Source of the DNA: Opitutaceae bacterium
Lineage (GTDB): Bacteria > Verrucomicrobiota > Verrucomicrobiia > Opitutales > Opitutaceae
DNA: 7,276 nucleotides
Assembly: GCA_031282705.1 (NCBI GenBank)
Contig: JAITDF010000118.1
Coordinates: 1 to 7,276, forward strand
Reading direction: 5' to 3'
Within the stretch, counting starts at the first letter, position 1, and each line of letters opens with the position of its first letter. Below are positions 1-5,582 of the stretch, in pieces. The translations under genes and the position numbers were made by a program. A model generated the notes under the pieces. It was not told the origin of the DNA, searched no databases, and was given only the letters and a program-made list of their open reading frames with translations.

Positions 1-14
1 TTGCAAAAACAGTG

Positions 15-83
15 CCCCCCCGCCCCCGCCCGTTTTTTGCCCCCCCCCATCCCCCCCCCGCCCTCCCCCCCCCCCCCCCCCCC
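15..83. repeat. Cluster of C homopolymer tracts, longest 19 C
   Basis: Runs of C occur at 15-21 (7), 40-48 (9), 51-59 (9) and 65-83 (19), separated by one to a few other bases. Tracts this long are prone to slipped-strand mispairing in vivo and to length errors in sequencing. No reading frame clearly depends on them, so a phase-variation role is only a possibility. The 19-base run lies about 330 bp upstream of the porin start. Confidence 0.85.
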
Positions 84-366
84 GGCGAACGCCATGCCTC
101 CCCTGCCTCCCATTTTCCCGCACCCGCCGCGGCCCGGCCGTCCCGGAGGCCGTCCCTCCCAAAGCACCCTCCCAAAGCTCCGAACGCCTCCGCGCGACAT
201 CAGCCGGGGAAAATATCAAACTGTATGAATTTTATGGTGCTTGCCTCAAAGATTGGGAACGTAAAAATCACGTGCTTGTCCCACACACGGCAAAAAAAAG
301 GTGCTGGATGAAACATGGGTGAATTTAAGACTTGTGTTTTGCGAAGGCGTCTTTTTCAGTCGTCAA

Positions 367-401
367 TGCCTTGTTTGCCCCAAGGCACAACAAACTATAA
401 A
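367..401 (+). promoter_or_regulatory. Inverted repeat and possible -10 box before the porin gene
   Basis: TGCCTTG (367-373) and CAAGGCA (381-387) form a perfect 7-bp inverted repeat with a 7-base spacer, ending 28 bp before the start codon. TATAAA at 396-401 could be a -10 box with TTGTTT (371-376) as a poor -35 at 19-bp spacing. That would give a very short leader and place the inverted repeat inside the promoter as a potential operator. The inverted repeat is directly visible, whereas the promoter reading is weak. Confidence 0.3.
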
Positions 402-415
402 CAGAACGAAAGACT

Positions 416-1144
416 ATGAAAAAAGTTGCAATCCTCCTCTCCTCGCTCGTGGCCGGCGTGTCCATGCTTGCGCAGAGCAACGAGCCGTCCTCCTCTTACA
501 AGGTCTCCGCGGACTTCACGTATGCCAATGAATACGTGTTTCGCGGAATCAAATCCGCTGGCAACAGCTTCCAACCCTCGATTGAGGTGACGATTGACGA
601 GTTCTACGTTGGCTTCTGGACCAACCAGCCCGTCACCAAGAATCAGGAAAACGAGTTGGACATCTACGTCGGCTACAAGCAGCAGATCACCGAAAATCTC
701 CAGCTCGACGTGGTCGCCACCTATTACTGGTATCCCGAGGCCCGCACCTTCGGCACCAAAAAGACCTACGAGGCGGGCGTCGGGGCGACCTACAACCTCC
801 GCGGCCTCTCCTTCAGCGCCTACGGCTACTACGACTTCCGCCTCGAAGCCACGACGCTCCAAGCCTCGGCCGGCTACAGCTTCCCGCTTGAGGCGCTCGG
901 CACCTCGCTCGACTTCAATGTGTATCTCGGCACCGTTTCCGCCCGCGACACCGATCCCGACGCCCTGCGCACCGGCGTGAAGGAAGCCTACAACTACTAC
1001 GGCGCCGACCTCACGCTGCCCTATCGCCTCAACGACAACGCCATCCTCCACGCCGGCATCCACTATGCCAGCAACGACGGCGAGCCGCTTTGGGCGGACG
1101 ACAACAAGCTCTGGTTCACCCTCGGCCTGACGGTCGGCTTCTAA
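416..1144 (+). CDS. TorF-family putative outer-membrane porin
   Basis: This 242-residue protein resembles the TorF / gcw_chp family of putative outer-membrane porins. A signal peptide (MKK, then a hydrophobic core at residues 4-18) probably ends near residues 19-21. The mature part begins with the family's characteristic pattern: 'SADFTYANEYVFRGI' (residues 31-45), then 'YVGFWTN' (64-70), 'ELDIYVGYKQ' (80-89) and 'YYWYPEA' (103-109). Alternating hydrophobic and aromatic strands continue to the end, and the last residue is Phe after 'LGLTVG', the usual C-terminal signal for outer-membrane barrel assembly. Length is normal for the family. The ATG at 416 directly precedes the signal peptide, and the upstream purine stretch 'gaacgaaag' is at best a weak ribosome-binding site. 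The gene stands alone, ends in its own terminator, and is visibly less GC-rich than its neighbours. The transported substrate cannot be told from sequence. Confidence 0.88.
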   Translation: MKKVAILLSSLVAGVSMLAQSNEPSSSYKVSADFTYANEYVFRGIKSAGNSFQPSIEVTIDEFYVGFWTNQPVTKNQENELDIYVGYKQQITENLQLDVVATYYWYPEARTFGTKKTYEAGVGATYNLRGLSFSAYGYYDFRLEATTLQASAGYSFPLEALGTSLDFNVYLGTVSARDTDPDALRTGVKEAYNYYGADLTLPYRLNDNAILHAGIHYASNDGEPLWADDNKLWFTLGLTVGF

Positions 1145-1189
1145 TCCCAGCCGCCGCGTCCCGCGCAAAATTCGACCCGCCCCTTCCAT

Positions 1190-1220
1190 CCCGCCCCTCC
1201 GCAACGAGGGGCGGGTTTTT
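1190..1220 (+). terminator. Rho-independent terminator of the porin gene
   Basis: CCCGCCCCTC (1190-1199) pairs perfectly with GAGGGGCGGG (1206-1215) around a six-base loop (CGCAAC), followed at once by five T (1216-1220) and then ATT. It lies 45 bp after the porin stop codon. No T run follows in the opposite orientation, so it should act only on the + strand and not on the convergent gene. Confidence 0.92.
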
Positions 1221-1271
1221 ATTCCCCGATGCGGCGCGGCGGCGCCGGATTGCGTGGCGGCGCGGGATTGC

Positions 1272-1309
1272 GCGGCACGGGCGTCCCCACCCGTGTTTTC
1301 GGGTGCCGC
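1272..1309. repeat. Nested inverted repeat between the convergent genes
   Basis: Two alternative stems overlap. CACGGG (1276-1281) pairs with CCCGTG (1290-1295) and is followed by four T. GCGGCAC (1272-1278) pairs with GTGCCGC (1303-1309). They share bases 1276-1278, so they exclude each other. This could be a back-up terminator on the + strand or a dispersed palindromic repeat. The stems are visible, but the role is not established. Confidence 0.4.
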
Positions 1310-1377
1310 CGCCGACGACGACTGGCGGCGCGACAGGTCGCGTCGCCCGCCGCCCACCTCCGACGGCGTCTTCGCCC

Positions 1378-4300
1378 TCACCCGGCTCCCGCGGCGGCGC
1401 GCAATTCCGCGCGCGTCAGGCACTCGCCCAGGCGCGCCTCGGCGATCCGCACGTGCACCACCTTCTGCCAGCGGTGCGGCACAAACACATGCAACACCCC
1501 GTCCACCGCGGTCACGTCGGCATAGGAACACTGGTAGTTCGGATTCGCCGGCCTGAGCGTCTCGTCGAGCGCGTTGGCCAGCAGCAGGCGCGGCTCGCCC
1601 CACGTCGCGCCATCGTCGGACGAAAGCGAAAACCAAAGCTCGGCGCGGCTCGCCCAGTCGTTGAGCGAAAGCGGGTGCGCGCGCCGCTCCGCGATCTCGG
1701 GGCCGGTCGGCGCGGGCATCGTGAGCCACCCGGAATGCACCGGCTCGGCCACGGTGCGCCGCACCGCGCGATTGTGGTGCAGCGCGAAGAGCCTGCCGTC
1801 GGACAACCGGAACAGCATCGGCGGCGCGTCCGGCTGCGCAAGCGGCGTGAGCGCGGGCGCGCCCCACGTGAGCGCGTCGTCGGCGCTGCGCATTTCGCCG
1901 AGGAAGCCGGCGTTGGTGCGGAATTGCGCATAGAGCGCCGCCCCGCCCGTGGCGAGCACGCCCAGTTCGTCGAGATGGTCGATCACCGCCAGAAACCCCG
2001 GATGCGCCGCGCGCGGAAACTCCTGCACCGTCCACCGCCGCGCCCCGCCCCCCGCCAGCCCGCCGCGCAACACGCGCCCGTGGTGGAAGCCGATCACCCA
2101 GGTGCCCGCCGCCGTCTGCGTCGCGGGGATGACGCCGACGCCGTTCCAGATGCCGCCGCCGCCGCCGCCGCCGCCGGTGTCGGCGGCATCGGCGCGCCGG
2201 ATGACCTCGGGCGCCGACCAGGTGACGCCGCTGTCATCCGAGACCGAAAACCCGTAGGCCGCCTCCCGCGCCACGCCGTCAACCACGGCATCGCGCAGCG
2301 TCTCGAAGGCAAAAAGCCGCCCGCTCCCGCCGTCCACGATGAGCGGCGCGCTGTGGTGTTTGCCGGTTTCTCCAAACGGAAACGACGGCCCGCTCCACGT
2401 CGCGCCCCCGTCGGCGGAGCGGTAGGCGGTCTGCCTGTTCGCGTCCGCGCGCAGCGTGCTCGCGTAATATCCGTCGGGCATGAGCACGAGCAGCCCGCCG
2501 TCCGGCGTGCGCACGGAACGCGCGCCGTAAAGCGTGCCCGGCTCCTGCCGCGCGCGATGCAGGACGGCGGCCTCTGCCGCCGCGCCGACAATCATGCCCG
2601 CCGCCGCGTCCAGCCGGCAGCCCGCCGGCGGATGCGCGGTGTCCACCGGCACGTCGCCGCCCACGCACACCCGCGCGGCGATTACGTCCTCGCCGCTCCC
2701 GGCCTTGTCCGCCGCGACGCTGGCGCGGGCGAATCTCCCGCGCGGCGCGCGCAGCAAGTCCGCCGCCGTGGCCATGCGGCGCAGGTCGTCCTCGCGAAAA
2801 CCGACCGCGATGACCTTGTCGCCGCCGCCGTCCCGCGTCCCGACAAACACCTCCCAATCGTTCGCCGAGCGCAGCGCCCGCACCGAGGTGATCGCCGCGC
2901 CCGCGCCCGCCACCGCCGCGACGAAACGCGGTTCGCTCCACGTCGCGCCGCCGTCCTTGGAATAGCAGCACCAGAGCACGCCGGGCTCCGCAAACCAGCG
3001 CGCGGACGGCGTGCCGCCGAGACCGAGGCGAAGTTTGTTGCCGGCATCCGCCATCGCAAACTCCCGCGTCCCGTCCGGCCCGGCCGCGCCCTCGCCGCCC
3101 GGCGTCGCGCCGCCGCCCGTCGCGCCGCCGGCGATTTCCTCCGCCAGCATGGTCTCGTCCACCATCACGCCGAGGTCGGTGTAGGTTTTCAATCCGAGCG
3201 GGGGCGCGAGCGGGTCGGCGGGAATCACGGGCGCGCCGGCGCCGACGAGAAACTCGATGGTGTTTGCCGTGACCGCAAACGCGCCCTCCACCCCGGCGGG
3301 CAGGTTCGCCGCCCGCAATTGGGCGACGGACACGTTTTGCGCGGCGGCAAACGTCACCGGCGCCCAAAGCGTGCCGGGCGGCGGGGAGGCGGACGCCGGC
3401 GGGGTGCCGGACGACACGCCGGGCGACGCGCCGGGCAGCACGCCGGACGACGCCTCCGCGCCGGACGCGTCCGCGAAGCCGGCGTCCGCGAAGTCGAACA
3501 CGATCAGGCCGCCGCCGGTGAGCGTGCCGGTCAGGTCGAGCCGCGCGCCGCCGGGGCCGGCGCGCAGCGTCACGCCGCGCGAGGCGTCGAGCGCGCCGGC
3601 GCGCAGCACCTTGCCAACGGCGGCGCCGGTGGCGGCGGCGCCGTTGGTGGCGGTGGCGGCGCCGATGGTGGCGGTAGCGGCGGTGGCGGCGGCGGCACCG
3701 GCGGCCTCCGCCGCTCCCGCGCCACCGCCGGCACCCGGCGCGCCCGACGGAGCGGCGCCGTCCGCGCCGCCACCGCCGGGCGCGATGACCGAGGCCGTGC
3801 CGCCGGCGACCAGCGCGCCGGTGATGGCGCCGTTTCCGCCGACGGCCGCCGCCTCGATGGTCACGTCGCCGGGGCCGGCCGCGCTGCCCGCGGTGTTGTT
3901 GAAAAGCAGCACGCCCTCGCTCACGCGCGTGCCGAGCGAGTAGGTGTTGGCGCCCTCGAAGACGACCGTGCCGGCGCCGGTCTTGCGCACGCCGCCCTGT
4001 CGCCCGGCGGCGGTGTTGTTGTAGTTCGCGATGACGCCCCGGAAGACGACCGTGCCGCCCTCCGCCGCGAAAAACTCCGTCGCCTCCAGGCCGGCGTCCG
4101 TGCCCGCGCTGGAGAGGCTGACCTTGCCGGTGAACGCGACCGTGCCGGTGGTGTTGAGGCCGCCCACCATCGCGGTCGTGGCCGCCGCGCCATTGGTGAA
4201 GTTGACCGGATTCGAAACGCTGACGCCGGGCCGCGCGATGACCACGCCGCGCCCGCCGGTGCTGCCGGGGTTGTTGGTGAGGGTGAGCGTGCCGAGCGCG

Positions 4301-5166
4301 CCGGGGGCGTTGAGCACGACCCGCCCGCCATGCACGCGCAGGTCGCCGAAGCGCGCGAGGTCGTTGTCCGCGCCGCCGATAATCCAGTCGCCCCCGCCCT
4401 CCTTGCACAGGCGCGCCGTGCCCGCGCCGCCCGCCGTGCCGCCGGCGACGAGCGGGCCGTTGGTTTCGAGGCGGGCGCCGGCGTTGACCGACACATAGGT
4501 GAGCGCGATGCCGGAGTCGGGCCGGAGCGCGCCGTTGAGGTCGAGCGCGCCGGACGGGCCGAAGACCAGCGCGCCGCCGTCCACGTGGATCGCGCGGGCG
4601 TTGGCCGCGCCGCCGGTGAACGCGACGCGGTGCCCGACGGTGTTTTCGCCGGCGATGTTGAGCAACGGCGCGGCGTCCGCCGTGGTCGCGGCCAGCGGGA
4701 GCGTGAGCGTGCGCGCCCCGTCGGAACGCAGCGTGAAGCCGCCGCCGTGAAACCGCACCGACGCCACCCGCGCGTCGAAATCGAGATTGGGCGCGCGCCG
4801 CCCCTCCGCCGCCGAGTGCCGGTCAAACACGACCGGCAGCGCGGCGTCGATCGCCTGGAGCGGGACATGGCGGTTCCAGTTGGCCGGCGTTGACCAGTTC
4901 AAATCCGGCAACGCGCGCCCCGACCAGTAGGCCGGCGCCTCCTCCGCGCCCGCGCGCGGCGCGCCCGCCGCAAGAAAAGCCAGACAGGTGAGAAGCGCCG
5001 GAACACCGGAAATGCCCGGCGGGACGCGGAGGAAGCCCGACGGGATGCCGGGGATGCGCGACGGGACGCCGGGGAGACGCGGCGGGATGCCAGGGAGGCG
5101 CGGCGGGATGCGCGGTAGGACGCCGGGGAGGCACGGGAAGACGCCGGGGAGGCACGGGATTTTCAT
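1378..5166 (-). CDS. Secreted PATR beta-helix protein with C-terminal sialidase-like Asp-box propeller
   Basis: This 1262-residue exported protein reads MKIP at its start. Residues 4-59 are a Pro-rich heptad repeat, then a hydrophobic core (about 57-67) and a likely signal-peptidase site after 'PRAGA' (residue 74). The mature start, 'YWSG...NWSTPANW', and the following beta-rich part are typical of autotransporter-associated beta-strand (PATR) proteins. The clearest repeat is 'GAGTVVFEGANTY' near residue 407, with a weaker one near 250-300. An Ala/Gly linker spans about 461-517. The C-terminal half is a sialidase-superfamily propeller (BNR_2-like) with five Asp boxes whose Trp residues are 743, 924, 983, 1101 and 1189. 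The fourth, 'SADDALTW', is degenerate. I see no FRIP motif of true sialidases, so activity is uncertain and the substrate unknown; carbohydrate binding or cleavage is an inference. It ends without an autotransporter barrel or PEP-CTERM anchor. The ATG at 5166 is preferred because the signal peptide follows it. In-frame starts further upstream (up to 5325) add only repeat-derived residues. No Shine-Dalgarno is visible. Confidence 0.85.
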   Translation of the reverse strand: MKIPCLPGVFPCLPGVLPRIPPRLPGIPPRLPGVPSRIPGIPSGFLRVPPGISGVPALLTCLAFLAAGAPRAGAEEAPAYWSGRALPDLNWSTPANWNRHVPLQAIDAALPVVFDRHSAAEGRRAPNLDFDARVASVRFHGGGFTLRSDGARTLTLPLAATTADAAPLLNIAGENTVGHRVAFTGGAANARAIHVDGGALVFGPSGALDLNGALRPDSGIALTYVSVNAGARLETNGPLVAGGTAGGAGTARLCKEGGGDWIIGGADNDLARFGDLRVHGGRVVLNAPGALGTLTLTNNPGSTGGRGVVIARPGVSVSNPVNFTNGAAATTAMVGGLNTTGTVAFTGKVSLSSAGTDAGLEATEFFAAEGGTVVFRGVIANYNNTAAGRQGGVRKTGAGTVVFEGANTYSLGTRVSEGVLLFNNTAGSAAGPGDVTIEAAAVGGNGAITGALVAGGTASVIAPGGGGADGAAPSGAPGAGGGAGAAEAAGAAAATAATATIGAATATNGAAATGAAVGKVLRAGALDASRGVTLRAGPGGARLDLTGTLTGGGLIVFDFADAGFADASGAEASSGVLPGASPGVSSGTPPASASPPPGTLWAPVTFAAAQNVSVAQLRAANLPAGVEGAFAVTANTIEFLVGAGAPVIPADPLAPPLGLKTYTDLGVMVDETMLAEEIAGGATGGGATPGGEGAAGPDGTREFAMADAGNKLRLGLGGTPSARWFAEPGVLWCCYSKDGGATWSEPRFVAAVAGAGAAITSVRALRSANDWEVFVGTRDGGGDKVIAVGFREDDLRRMATAADLLRAPRGRFARASVAADKAGSGEDVIAARVCVGGDVPVDTAHPPAGCRLDAAAGMIVGAAAEAAVLHRARQEPGTLYGARSVRTPDGGLLVLMPDGYYASTLRADANRQTAYRSADGGATWSGPSFPFGETGKHHSAPLIVDGGSGRLFAFETLRDAVVDGVAREAAYGFSVSDDSGVTWSAPEVIRRADAADTGGGGGGGGIWNGVGVIPATQTAAGTWVIGFHHGRVLRGGLAGGGARRWTVQEFPRAAHPGFLAVIDHLDELGVLATGGAALYAQFRTNAGFLGEMRSADDALTWGAPALTPLAQPDAPPMLFRLSDGRLFALHHNRAVRRTVAEPVHSGWLTMPAPTGPEIAERRAHPLSLNDWASRAELWFSLSSDDGATWGEPRLLLANALDETLRPANPNYQCSYADVTAVDGVLHVFVPHRWQKVVHVRIAEARLGECLTRAELRAAAGAG
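2152..2175 (-). repeat. (GCC)8 trinucleotide tract coding eight glycines
   Basis: Eight perfect GCC units encode a run of eight Gly inside the propeller domain, just after the third Asp box and before 'IWNGVGV'. Length changes would add or remove glycines without shifting the frame. It probably sits in a surface loop between blades. Confidence 0.85.
3618..3785 (-). repeat. Ala/Gly low-complexity linker inside the secreted protein
   Basis: This GGC/GCC/GGT-rich tract encodes roughly residues 461-517, almost only Ala, Gly and Thr ('GAAAATAATATIGAATATNG' is typical). It interrupts the PATR part between 'VIAPGG' and 'LDLTGTLTGGG', segments that usually lie much closer together in this protein class. 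It looks like a microsatellite-driven loop expansion rather than a folded domain. Boundaries are approximate. Confidence 0.6.
4990..5157 (-). repeat. 21-bp minisatellite encoding a Pro-rich heptad in the signal-peptide n-region
   Basis: Eight units of 21 bp encode P-x-[LIV]-P-x-x-[LIVF] heptads (PCLPGVF, PCLPGVL, PRIPPRL, PGIPPRL, PGVPSRI, PGIPSGF, LRVPPGI, SGVPALL; residues 4-59 of the 5166 start). The two nearest the start codon are nearly identical at DNA level and the units decay toward the hydrophobic core. Proline recurs at alternating steps of three and four residues. Copy-number change would lengthen or shorten the n-region in frame. Confidence 0.85.
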
Positions 5167-5190
5167 GGCAAAACGAGTCAGGGAAGGGTG

Positions 5191-5263
5191 GAGCGGTGGA
5201 GAGCGGTGGAGGCGGCGGAGTTCGAGGGAAAGAGCGGTGAATTTCGAGGGGAAGAGCGGTGAA
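5191..5263 (-). promoter_or_regulatory. Four CACCGCTC motifs upstream of the secreted-protein gene
   Basis: Read on the gene's strand, CACCGCTC occurs four times; on the + strand it is GAGCGGTG, starting at 5191, 5201, 5232 and 5254. Spacings of 10, 31 and 22 bp are close to one, three and two helical turns. The last two lie in a 22-bp tandem duplication (5221-5241 and 5243-5263, 20 of 21 bases identical). All lie within 100 bp before the start codon at 5166, so they would be in the promoter or 5' leader. The repetition is certain, but an operator role is inference. Confidence 0.4.
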
Positions 5264-5309
5264 GGCTGCATGATTGCAAGCCGCCGGAACCGCCCCGGCA
5301 ACCGCGCCG

Positions 5310-5327
5310 GCATGGTTCTTTCCATGC
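5310..5327. repeat. Short inverted repeat upstream of the secreted-protein gene
   Basis: GCATGG (5310-5315) and CCATGC (5322-5327) form a perfect 6-bp stem with loop TTCTTT, about 145 bp before the start at 5166. It may be an operator or chance. The rest of 5264-5428 is GC-rich and shows no gene. Confidence 0.3.
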
Positions 5328-5428
5328 GCCATCGCGCCCCGCCCGCCGCCGCCGCGCCCCGCCGCCTGCGCCGCGCTGCCTCGCGGCGCGCCGCAAGCGG
5401 GGAGAGGGGAGGAGGAGGGCGGGGCGGC

Positions 5429-5436
5429 TTATTTCA
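5429..5436. repeat. Target-site duplication, left copy
   Basis: TTATTTCA here is repeated exactly at 5575-5582, immediately on the other side of the palindromic element. A perfect 8-bp direct repeat abutting both inverted termini is the expected scar of transposase-mediated insertion. Confidence 0.75.
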
Positions 5437-5574
5437 CCGATGTTACGCGGCTCCGTCGTACCGCAGACTTCCAAGTCTGCTTCGAAGCTCATGCCTGAAT
5501 GCGGGTTCGCGGCCAGGCGTGAGTTTTTAAGCAGGTTTGGAAACCTGCGGTACGACGGAACCGCGTAACATCAG
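5437..5574. mobile_element. 138-bp MITE-like palindromic element, complete copy
   Basis: The element has terminal inverted repeats of 46 bp (5437-5482 and 5529-5574) that match at 40 positions, with termini C(C/T)GATGTTACGCGG. An 8-bp duplication (TTATTTCA) flanks it. Each terminal repeat contains a perfect local hairpin with an 8-bp stem: GCAGACTTCCAAGTCTGC (5463-5480) and GCAGGTTTGGAAACCTGC (5531-5548). Between them lies a further imperfect stem (5488-5523). It has no room for a transposase and would have to be moved in trans. It sits directly at the 3' end of the kinase gene and could form a strong hairpin in its transcript. Inverted termini, duplication and a second copy nearby make a mobile origin likely. 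The transposase family is unknown, since several families make 8-bp duplications. Confidence 0.82.
5488..5528 (+). terminator. Terminator-like hairpin inside the element
   Basis: CTCATGCCTG (5488-5497) pairs with CAGGCGTGAG (5514-5523) through nine Watson-Crick pairs and one wobble, followed directly by TTTTT (5524-5528). On the + strand this resembles an intrinsic terminator with a 16-base loop. In the second copy (7207-7246) the same structure points the other way and has one extra mismatch. Whether it terminates transcription is an inference. Confidence 0.45.
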
Positions 5575-5582
5575 TTATTTCA
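5575..5582. repeat. Target-site duplication, right copy, containing the kinase stop codon
   Basis: TTATTTCA repeats the sequence at 5429-5436. Read on the minus strand it is TGAAATAA: the end of the Leu codon, the final Lys codon and the TAA stop of the kinase. Because the duplicated bases include the stop, the insertion did not alter the protein. Confidence 0.75.

Larger units (their letters stand above)
1..415. other. Gene-free leader region upstream of the porin gene
   Basis: I see no credible gene here. The only open frames are proline-rich readings through C tracts, with no domain or start signal. Bases 1-190 are extremely C-rich. From about 200 onward the DNA turns much more AT-rich, as expected for a promoter and 5' leader region of the gene starting at 416. 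No tRNA, riboswitch or upstream coding end is recognisable. Confidence 0.6.

Noticed and set aside
1..228. Proline-rich open frame at the left edge
   Set aside because: It is a reading of C homopolymers with no domain, no ribosome-binding site and only a TTG start at the window edge.
1190..1220. Bidirectional terminator serving both convergent genes
   Set aside because: On the minus strand the stem is followed by a G-rich sequence and no T run.
395..2035. Minus-strand open frame covering the porin and the end of the secreted-protein gene
   Set aside because: Its composition is Arg/Gly/Val shadow sequence, and it conflicts with two well-supported genes and a terminator.
1090..4893. A 1267-codon open frame on the + strand opposite the secreted-protein gene
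   Set aside because: Its translation is Arg/Ala/Gly-rich with no domain and starts inside the porin gene. The minus frame has a signal peptide and five Asp boxes. Long antisense frames are common in DNA this GC-rich.
5439..5572. CRISPR or tRNA-like structure
   Set aside because: The repeats are inverted, not direct with regular spacers, and no tRNA cloverleaf or anticodon arm fits.
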